Assembly (NCBI RefSeq): GCF_007827955.1
Contig: NZ_VITR01000007.1
Coordinates: 1-64,000, forward strand
DNA: 64,000 nt
DNA from: Nitrospirillum pindoramense
Lineage (GTDB): Bacteria; Pseudomonadota; Alphaproteobacteria; Azospirillales; Azospirillaceae
Direction of reading: 5' to 3'
Part shown: positions 57,820 through 64,000 of the stretch, one piece after another
Position numbering within the stretch: the first letter of the stretch is position 1
Layout: the number at the start of each line of letters is the position of its first letter
Made by a program: the position numbers and the translations under genes
Notes under the pieces: generated by a model
Told to the model about the DNA's origin: nothing
The model's database searches: none
The model's input: the letters and a program-made list of their open reading frames with translations, nothing else

Positions 57820-59556
57820 TTATCCCAGCGGGAAGCGCAACGTGAACCGCGTGCCGGGCGCACCGTCTTCGTAGCGGAAGCTGCCCCGCAGTTGGCGGGT
57901 GAAGGCGTCGATCAGCAGCAGGCCCAGGCTCTTGCGCCCGGCCCGGACGGTGGCGTCCGGCATGCCGATGCCATCGTCGGTCACGGTCAGCACGCCCTCC
58001 TCCCCCTCCCGCCGCAAGGTGACGGACAGGGCGCCGCCCCGCCCGCCGGGATAGGCGTGCTTGAAGGCGTTGGATAGCACCTCGTTCAATACCAGGGTGA
58101 CGGGCACAGAGGCCGTCAGGTCCGTCGCCAGCGGCTCCACCGCCAGCGCCAGGGTCACGCGGCGCGCCTCATCCGCCGGGGTTCCCTCCCCCTGGTGGAT
58201 GTTGTCGATCTCGCGCGCCAGGGCCGTGATCACGCGGTCCAGCGGCACCACGTCGACATCGGTGGCGCGGTGCAGCTGTTCGTGCAAGATCCCCATGGCC
58301 TGGATGCGGCGCAGGGCGTCGCCCAGCACCGGGCGCAGCGCGGGGTTCATGCTGGCCTGCAGTTGCAGCAGGCTGGAAACGACCTGGAGATTGTTCTTTA
58401 CCCGGTGATGCGTGTCGCGCAGCAGCATCTCCCGTTCCGCCAGGGCCTTGTCCAGGTGGCGGGTGCGGTCGGCCACCCGCGCCTCAAGCACGGTGTTGGC
58501 CTGGCGCAGGATGCGGTCGGCGCGCACCAGGTCGCGGGACCGCCGGATGGCGATCCACGCCACGAGCATCAGCGCCAGCGAGGCCGGCACGGCCACGGCG
58601 GCGTAGATCAGGGCCCGGCCCTCCCATTCGCTGGCAATGCTGTCCGTGGTGATGCCATAGACGACGTATAGCGGCAGGTTGGGCACCTTGCGGCGGGCGT
58701 ACAGACGCTCAACACCGTCGATGGGAGAGGTGAGGATGAAGGTGCCGGCGGCATCCACCGGCGCCTGGATGAAGCCGGGATAGGAGCCCTGCTGCAGGCT
58801 GTCGTCCGACGCGGCGGGTTCGCGCAACAGCAGGGCGCCATCCTCCCGAATCAGCAGCATGGTCTTGGGCTCACCCGCGAACAGCGACCGGTAGAAGGAA
58901 ATGAAATAGTCCGGCCTGAGGGACAGCTGGGCCACGCCGTTGAACCGGCCGTCCAGCGTCTGCATGCGCTGGCTGATGGGCAGGAAGGGCTGGCCGGACA
59001 GGCGGCCGCGCAGCTGCTGGCCGATATAGATGCCGCTGCCTGGTTTCAGCTGGGCGCGGAAATACTCCCGATCGCTGACATCCAGCGCCGGCGTCGGCCA
59101 CTGCATGGTGTTGACGCGGACGATGCCGGTGGGATCGACCACCCACACGCCCTCCAACTCCGGCGAGGCCTGCCAAATCTCGCGCAGCCGGTCATAGAAT
59201 CGGCTGTCACCGGCGATTTCCTTCCAGCCGGCATCGTCCACCAAGCGTTCGACATACCGCAGGCTGGCGGCGTGGATGCTGAAGATCTTGCCCGCGTGTT
59301 CTTCCAGAACATGGGTCACGTCCACCACCTGGTCGCGGGCATCGTCCCAAACCCGGCGGTGATGGTCCCAGGCGGCCCAGGCGAAGACCAGCAGGGTCAG
59401 CACCAGGCTCATGAGCAACAAGGCCGCCACCGGCCGGCCGGCGGAGGGGATCAGGGGAACGCTGGGGGTCGCCACCCCCTCCGGCGGATCGCCGGCGGCG
59501 GGTGCGGAATGGGCGACGCCTGCCGGAATGGCATGGTCTGGCGCGGAGACTGTCAT
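57820..59556 (-). CDS. Membrane sensor histidine kinase, HisKA_2/HWE-like
   Basis: A 578-residue two-component sensor. N-terminal helix about 43-62; extracytoplasmic PDC/Cache sensor about 65-305 ('REYFRAQLKPGSGIYIGQQL', 'RPDYFISFYRSLF'); second helix about 315-337; a coiled coil; then a HisKA_2 domain with 'LLRDTHHRVKNNLQVVSSLL' (phospho-accepting H384) and an ATP-binding domain with N491 ('LNEVLSNAFKH') and DDGIG (527-531). No response regulator is adjacent, so it is an orphan kinase. Such kinases often feed general stress responses in alphaproteobacteria; that is not shown here. Confidence 0.92.
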   Translation of the reverse strand: MTVSAPDHAIPAGVAHSAPAAGDPPEGVATPSVPLIPSAGRPVAALLLMSLVLTLLVFAWAAWDHHRRVWDDARDQVVDVTHVLEEHAGKIFSIHAASLRYVERLVDDAGWKEIAGDSRFYDRLREIWQASPELEGVWVVDPTGIVRVNTMQWPTPALDVSDREYFRAQLKPGSGIYIGQQLRGRLSGQPFLPISQRMQTLDGRFNGVAQLSLRPDYFISFYRSLFAGEPKTMLLIREDGALLLREPAASDDSLQQGSYPGFIQAPVDAAGTFILTSPIDGVERLYARRKVPNLPLYVVYGITTDSIASEWEGRALIYAAVAVPASLALMLVAWIAIRRSRDLVRADRILRQANTVLEARVADRTRHLDKALAEREMLLRDTHHRVKNNLQVVSSLLQLQASMNPALRPVLGDALRRIQAMGILHEQLHRATDVDVVPLDRVITALAREIDNIHQGEGTPADEARRVTLALAVEPLATDLTASVPVTLVLNEVLSNAFKHAYPGGRGGALSVTLRREGEEGVLTVTDDGIGMPDATVRAGRKSLGLLLIDAFTRQLRGSFRYEDGAPGTRFTLRFPLG

Positions 59557-59729
59557 ACGGGCGGCCCAGTCCTTATTGGCCCAGGCTTCTGCCCCCCATC
59601 GCAGGCAGTCCCGGGCGTACCCCTCAGGTCATCGCCACCCCTGAACGATCAGCCCCAAGGTGGGACCGAGGGAAACGCCGACGATGGCCGATGCCTTGAT
59701 ACGGACCATCGCCGACATTCCTACGCCCG

Positions 59730-61316
59730 TCAGTGACGGAAATGACGCATCCCGGTAAATACCATGGCCAGGCCGCGCTCGTCCGCCGCGTCGATCACCT
59801 CCTGGTCACGCATGGAGCCGCCGGGCTGGATGACGGCGGTGACACCGGCCTCCGCCGCGGCGATCAGGCCATCGGCGAAGGGGAAGAAGGCGTCGGACGC
59901 CACCACGCTGCCCTTGGTGCCCGGCTCGGACAGGCCCGCGGCCTGTGCCGCCTCGCGGCTCTTGATGGCGGCGATGCGGCTGCTGTCGACTCGGCTCATC
60001 TGGCCGGCGCCGATGCCCACGGTGGCCAGGTCCTTGGCATAGACGATGGCGTTGGACTTGACGTGCTTGCCGACGCGGAAGGCGAACAGCAGGTCGGCCA
60101 ATTCCTTCGGCGTCGGGCCGCGCTTGGTCACCACCTTCAGGTCGGTCGGCAGGACACGGCCGTCATCCCGGCTCTGGGCCAGGAAGCCGCCGGCCACGGT
60201 CTTGATCAGGGTGCCGGCCTGGGCCGGGTTGGGCAGGTCGCCGGTCAGCAATACGCGCAGGTTCTTCTTGGATGCCAGCACGGCGCGGGCCGCCTCGTCC
60301 GCGTCGGGCGCGATCACCACCTCGGCGAACAGCCGGGATATGGCCTCGGCCGTCACGGCGTCGAGCGTGCGGTTGGCGGCGATGATGCCACCAAAGGCGG
60401 AAACGGGGTCACAGGCCAGCGCGCGGGCATAGGCGCCGGGCAGGTCATCCCCCTCGGCCACGCCGCAGGGGTTGGCATGCTTGATGATGGCGATGGCGGG
60501 ACGCTCGAACTCGGCCACCAGCTCGAACGCCGCGTCGGTGTCGTTCAGGTTGTTGTAGGACAGCTCCTTGCCCTGCAGTTGGGTGGCGGTGGCGATGCCG
60601 GGACGGCGCTCCCCCGTCACGTAGAAGGCGGCCGTCTGGTGCGGGTTCTCACCATAGCGCAAGGTCTGGCGCAGCGTGCCGGACACGGTCACGCTCTCCG
60701 GCCAGGTCTGGCCCAGGCGATTGGCGAACCAGGCGCCGATGGCGGCGTCATAGGCGCCGGTACGCGCATAGGCCTTGGCGGCCAGCCGGCGGCGCAGGTC
60801 CAGCGTGGTCTGGCCGTCATGGGCGGCCAGTTCCGCCAGCAGGGGGGCGTAGTCGGACGGGTCGGTCACCACCGCCACGAAGTCGTGGTTCTTGGCGGCA
60901 CCGCGGATCAGGCTGGGGCCGCCGATGTCGATGTTCTCGATGCAGGTCTCGAAATCCGCGCCCTTCGCCACCGTGGCCTCGAAGGGGTAGAGGTTCACCA
61001 CCACCAGGTCGATGCCGGGAATGTCATGGGCGTTCATGGCCGCCACATGCCCCTCGTCATCGCGGCGGGCCAGGATGCCGCCATGGATGCGCGGGTGCAG
61101 GGTCTTCACCCGGCCATCCATCATCTCGGGGAAGCCGGTGTGGTCGCCCACCTCGGTCACGGGCACGCCGGCCTCGGCCAGGCGCTGGGCGGAACCGCCG
61201 GTGGACAGGATATGCACGCCGCGCGCGGCCAGGGCCTGGCCCAGCTCAATCAGGCCGGTCTTGTCGGACACGGAGATGAGGGCGCGGCGCAGGGGAACGA
61301 GATCGGGGCTGGTCAT
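59730..61316 (-). CDS. purH: Bifunctional AICAR transformylase / IMP cyclohydrolase
   Basis: A 528-residue enzyme for the last two steps of purine synthesis. N-terminal IMP cyclohydrolase (about 1-200): '[20 protein letters not shown]', '[19 protein letters not shown]', '[20 protein letters not shown]'. C-terminal transformylase: '[14 protein letters not shown]', '[19 protein letters not shown]', '[12 protein letters not shown]' (catalytic lysine and histidine) and '[16 protein letters not shown]'. Complete. A terminator separates it from the heparinase gene, so it has its own promoter in the 85-bp gap or nearby. Confidence 0.98.
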   Translation of the reverse strand: MTSPDLVPLRRALISVSDKTGLIELGQALAARGVHILSTGGSAQRLAEAGVPVTEVGDHTGFPEMMDGRVKTLHPRIHGGILARRDDEGHVAAMNAHDIPGIDLVVVNLYPFEATVAKGADFETCIENIDIGGPSLIRGAAKNHDFVAVVTDPSDYAPLLAELAAHDGQTTLDLRRRLAAKAYARTGAYDAAIGAWFANRLGQTWPESVTVSGTLRQTLRYGENPHQTAAFYVTGERRPGIATATQLQGKELSYNNLNDTDAAFELVAEFERPAIAIIKHANPCGVAEGDDLPGAYARALACDPVSAFGGIIAANRTLDAVTAEAISRLFAEVVIAPDADEAARAVLASKKNLRVLLTGDLPNPAQAGTLIKTVAGGFLAQSRDDGRVLPTDLKVVTKRGPTPKELADLLFAFRVGKHVKSNAIVYAKDLATVGIGAGQMSRVDSSRIAAIKSREAAQAAGLSEPGTKGSVVASDAFFPFADGLIAAAEAGVTAVIQPGGSMRDQEVIDAADERGLAMVFTGMRHFRH

Positions 61317-61344
61317 GATGGCAATCCGGCTTGGATGGACTTGG

Positions 61345-61377
61345 GGAAAAGAGAAAGCCCGGCAGCAAGCCGGGCTC
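61345..61377 (-). terminator. Terminator after the rpe-heparinase transcript
   Basis: On the minus strand AGCCCGGC-TTGCT-GCCGGGCT is followed by TTTCTCTTTTCC. It lies between the heparinase-like gene (ending 61401) and purH (starting 61316) and implies separate transcription of purH. Confidence 0.75.
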
Positions 61378-61400
61378 AGGGGAAATTCGGACAGGAGTGA

Positions 61401-63053
61401 TCAGGGGTCGGCGCCCTCGGCCTTCTTCTCGCGGCGCAGGGCCCATTTCACGGTGGCGCCGCCGGGGGCGGTCTGGCCGCGCACGGTGACCTGCAAGGTG
61501 CCGCGCGGCTCGGGCCCGTCGCCCAGGTAGACGCTTTCCTCCAGCCCCACCACGCCGCCCGACAGACGCAGGCGCCACCCGGCGCCCGACGGCAGACGCA
61601 GCAGCACGCCGTCACCGCCCTGGGACAGGCTGGCGTGGACACCGGGATGCAGATGGAAGCGCAGGGTGTAGGACTGGCCGCCCGACCCGCCCTCCAGCTT
61701 GTCCTCGCCCCGCAGGTCCTCGCCACTTTCGGCAAGGTACAGGCGGCGATGGTGGATCAGGCCGAAGCCGTCGCGGTAACCGTCGTGCGCGGCCTCCACC
61801 AGCACGGCGCCGCCGGTTTCCCGCCGCTTGGCCTCGACGGGATGCGGGCGACGGCCCAGGCCGCCATCCTCCCGCACCGAGGCCGAATTGGTATCGGCCA
61901 CCACCAGGGTGGAGTGGGCGGCGGTGGAGGCGAGCGCGCCGCGCCACGCGCCGGTTTCCGACGGATGGCCGCCGCAGTTGACGATCAGCCGCTCCCGCCC
62001 CACGCTCATTTCAAACGACAGGGTGCCGGCATGGGCACGGGCGTCCAGGCCCGCGGGGGGCGGCGCGCCGGCGTCGAACAGCACGCAGGTGCGGCCCGCC
62101 GCCAGCCGCTCAAACCCCACATGGGGGGCGGAGCGCAGGGGCCGGCCGCGCGCGTCCGCCTGGCTCAGCACCGTATCGATGAAGGCCGGGTCTTCCGCGC
62201 ACCCGCCATTGAACAGGGCGAGACCGCCATCGCCATGCCGGAAGAAACGCAGGGTGGGGGTCAGGCGGTCGATGGTGTGCTGCAGCGCGTCCGGCATGTC
62301 GGCCCGGGCGGCGCGCAACACCCCGCGGATGTCGATGAGGTGACGCAGCACCTGCAATTGCAGCGATGGGCTGCGCTGCACATGGCCACCGTCGGCCATG
62401 ACCTGGCGCGCCAGCTCGCGGTTCAGCAGCCACAGCGCCCGCTGGGCGGTGCGCACGCGCCCCGGCAGGCACAGACCGCCATAGATCATGCCCTTGATGC
62501 CCAGGATCAGGTCGACGCCGCGCAGGCGACCGGGCACCAGGCGAGCCAGATGGCGCAACTGGCGGGCCAGGCTGTCGAAGACCCGGGCGCGCAGGCCGTC
62601 ATCGGCGCTGGCCAGGAAGAAATCATGGGCGCCGATCCAGGCGGCGATCCGCTGGGCCGTCACCTCCGGCGCCCAGGCGACGGCGTGCCAGGAGGAGAAA
62701 CCGTCCAGCCAGCTGGTGACCAGCACGCGGGCCTGGCGCCGAGCGGCGTCGCCGCCCACGGCCTTCAGGTGGCGCAGCCAGTCGAACCCGTGCAGCGCGG
62801 TCAGCCAGGCGGACCCGGCGGACAGGTCCAGCCAGGGCGGCAGGTCGGCCTGGCGCTCTTCTCCCGCGAAGGCGAAGCGGCCAGCCAGCAGCGCCTCACC
62901 CTGGCGGGGGTCGCCCGGCCACGGGTCGGCCGGCACCACGCCCAGCGCCTGCGGCGCACGACTTTTCAGCAGCACGCCGTATAGCGGCGTCCGGTAGACC
63001 AGCGCGCCGGGGCCGGCGCGGAACCGTCTCATGCCGGAAGTGACACGGGCCAT
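61401..63053 (-). CDS. Heparinase II/III-like protein
   Basis: A 550-residue protein of the heparinase II/III family, located between rpe and purH as in many alphaproteobacteria. The N-terminal half is an alpha toroid ('WLTALHGFDWLRHLKAVGGD', 'SWHAVAWAPEVTAQRIAAWI'), the C-terminal half a beta domain ('HLHPGVHASLSQGGDGVLLR'). 'VNCGGHPSETGAWRGALAST' and 'HSTLVVADTNSAS' carry the family's histidines. No signal peptide. Substrate unknown; a link to envelope polysaccharide is only inferred. Start 63053, 16 bases after rpe; an internal ATG at 63032 is possible. Confidence 0.88.
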   Translation of the reverse strand: MARVTSGMRRFRAGPGALVYRTPLYGVLLKSRAPQALGVVPADPWPGDPRQGEALLAGRFAFAGEERQADLPPWLDLSAGSAWLTALHGFDWLRHLKAVGGDAARRQARVLVTSWLDGFSSWHAVAWAPEVTAQRIAAWIGAHDFFLASADDGLRARVFDSLARQLRHLARLVPGRLRGVDLILGIKGMIYGGLCLPGRVRTAQRALWLLNRELARQVMADGGHVQRSPSLQLQVLRHLIDIRGVLRAARADMPDALQHTIDRLTPTLRFFRHGDGGLALFNGGCAEDPAFIDTVLSQADARGRPLRSAPHVGFERLAAGRTCVLFDAGAPPPAGLDARAHAGTLSFEMSVGRERLIVNCGGHPSETGAWRGALASTAAHSTLVVADTNSASVREDGGLGRRPHPVEAKRRETGGAVLVEAAHDGYRDGFGLIHHRRLYLAESGEDLRGEDKLEGGSGGQSYTLRFHLHPGVHASLSQGGDGVLLRLPSGAGWRLRLSGGVVGLEESVYLGDGPEPRGTLQVTVRGQTAPGGATVKWALRREKKAEGADP

Positions 63054-63069
63054 GCGCCGTTCGACCCCT

Positions 63070-63750
63070 TTAGACCAGCGGGCCGCGCAGGCGGCGGATG
63101 TTGTCGGCGTAGGCGTCCGGGCCGCCCTGGAAGGTGGCGGTGCCGGCCACCAGCACGTCGGCGCCAGCCGCGATGGCCACGGGCGCCATCTCGGCATTGA
63201 TGCCGCCGTCGACCTCCAGGTCGATGACACGGGACGTGCCGGCGGTCACCGCGTCGATGCGCTGGCGGATGGCCCGGATCTTGTCCTTCTGGCTGTTGAT
63301 GAAGGACTGGCCGCCGAAGCCGGGGTTGACCGACATGACCAGGATCATGTCGACGTCGTCCATAATGTAGTCCAGCACCGAGATGGGCGTCGCCGGGTTC
63401 AGCGCCACGCCGGCCTTCTTGCCCAGGCTGCGGATCAACTGCAGCGTGCGGTGGGTATGAGCACCGGCCTCGGGATGCACGGTGATGATGTCGGCGCCGG
63501 CCTTGGCGAAGGCGGCGACGAAATTGTCCACCGGGCTGATCATCAGGTGAACGTCGAACACCTTGGCCGAATGCGGGCGCAGCGCCTGCACCACCATGGG
63601 GCCGATGGTCAGATTGGGCACGAAATGCCCGTCCATGACGTCGATGTGGATATAGTCGGCGCCGGCAGCGTCCACGGCCCGAACCTCCGCGCCCAGGTTG
63701 GCGAAGTCGGCCGACAGGATGGAGGGGGCGATGCGTACCGGCTGCTGCAT
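63070..63750 (-). CDS. rpe: Ribulose-phosphate 3-epimerase
   Basis: A 226-residue TIM-barrel enzyme of the pentose phosphate pathway. '[18 protein letters not shown]' at the N-terminus, metal ligands in '[20 protein letters not shown]' (histidine and aspartate), 'FDVHLMI', 'NPGFGGQSF' and '[12 protein letters not shown]' complete the active site. The ATG at 63750 is preferred over a TTG at 63771. Together with rsmB upstream and the heparinase-like gene downstream it forms a conserved alphaproteobacterial run. Confidence 0.98.
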   Translation of the reverse strand: MQQPVRIAPSILSADFANLGAEVRAVDAAGADYIHIDVMDGHFVPNLTIGPMVVQALRPHSAKVFDVHLMISPVDNFVAAFAKAGADIITVHPEAGAHTHRTLQLIRSLGKKAGVALNPATPISVLDYIMDDVDMILVMSVNPGFGGQSFINSQKDKIRAIRQRIDAVTAGTSRVIDLEVDGGINAEMAPVAIAAGADVLVAGTATFQGGPDAYADNIRRLRGPLV

Positions 63751-63793
63751 GGTGACTATGGTTCCTATCAACTAAGGGCTGTTTTGCCAACCG

Positions 63794-64000
63794 CTAGGCG
63801 GTGCGGCGCAGGCGGGTCATGAAAAATCCGTCAAGGCCGCCCAGCTCGGGCCAATGGCCGGGCGTGGTGCGCACGTCGCCGCTGTCGGTCACCAGCGGCG
63901 CGAGCGCGGTGGCGTCCGCCTGCGGGTCGTACGCCAAGTCGACCGGAATGACGGGTTCCACCATGACATCCAGGCGGCGCGACAGCAGCTTGGACAACTG
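63794..64000 (-). CDS. rsmB: 16S rRNA (cytosine-967-C5) methyltransferase, C-terminal part
   Basis: Only the last 68 codons lie in the window; the gene continues past the right edge. The end 'DVRTTPGHWPELGGLDGFF' plus 'MTRLRR' is the RsmB/Sun family C-terminus, where the GG.DGFF segment closes the methyltransferase fold; most of the catalytic domain, including its cysteines, is outside. The identity agrees with the adjacent rpe-heparinase-purH order. Confidence 0.85.
   Translation of the reverse strand, partial: QLSKLLSRRLDVMVEPVIPVDLAYDPQADATALAPLVTDSGDVRTTPGHWPELGGLDGFFMTRLRRTA

Overview
The window is about 64 kb of GC-rich, gene-dense chromosome from an alphaproteobacterium, most likely of the Rhodospirillales (Azospirillaceae-like: Azospirillum, Nitrospirillum, Niveispirillum). 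This rests on three gene orders typical of the class: tlpA / argH-lipoprotein-lysA-DUF4175; MJ0042 zinc-ribbon / ftsX-ydcF-plsC; and rsmB-rpe-heparinase II/III-purH. A class II ribonucleotide reductase, an RpoH-type sigma factor, Coq7 and a soluble globin-coupled chemoreceptor fit the same picture. I see no phage, transposase, integrase, CRISPR array or rRNA operon. Most of the window is core chromosome with small accessory islands.

Layout. 1-6 kb: the end of nagA, an ethanolamine permease, a YitT-type membrane protein flanked by two paralogous ~79-residue proteins of unknown function, an EAL protein and a secreted S1/P1 nuclease. 6-8.3 kb: tRNA-Leu(CAA), a YqaA/DedA protein, dsbB and coq7. 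8.3-15 kb: an outer-membrane receptor divergent from an AmpR-like LysR regulator, an HNH protein, gluQ, an unknown protein, a tandem repeat and a NUDIX hydrolase. 15-20.3 kb: a heme-globin chemoreceptor, a HIG1-like membrane protein, a cobalamin adenosyltransferase, and etfB-etfA with a 3-hydroxyacyl-CoA dehydrogenase. 20.3-32.9 kb: tlpA, argH, lipoprotein, lysA, DUF4175, zinc-ribbon protein, ftsX, ydcF, plsC and nrdJ. 33-45.7 kb: rpoH, then a minus-strand iron-type signalling operon (ECF sigma, FecR, STN-TonB receptor, Tat-exported PLP enzyme), a Cache-cyclase, a nuclease, a truncated globin and a prolyl iminopeptidase. 45.8-57.3 kb: a K+/H+ antiporter, a DUF488 protein, rpmI-rplT, pheS-pheT, an MCP, a haloacid dehalogenase and lepA. 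57.3-64 kb: an intact parD with only the tail of parE, a sensor kinase, purH, a heparinase-like gene, rpe and the end of rsmB.

How the genes connect. The adenosyltransferase makes adenosylcobalamin, which NrdJ needs; ethanolamine breakdown also commonly uses it, although no ammonia-lyase is visible. EtfAB and the hydroxyacyl-CoA dehydrogenase belong to fatty-acid or hydroxybutyrate metabolism. Several genes deal with oxygen or redox: the globin receptor, truncated globin, DsbB, TlpA, and an FNR/FixK-type site before one of the unknown small proteins.

Main points worth a second look: (1) the ECF sigma/FecR/TonB-receptor operon that also encodes a Tat-exported class V PLP enzyme resembling PvdN, with no siderophore synthesis genes in view; (2) a family of ~90-108 bp intergenic repeats, always in the same orientation behind plus-strand genes; (3) the duplicated small proteins flanking yitT with a near-consensus FNR box; (4) ftsX without ftsE; (5) a parD antitoxin whose toxin survives only as a 26-codon tail; (6) several strong operator-like dyads upstream of etfB, nrdJ, rpoH and the cyclase.
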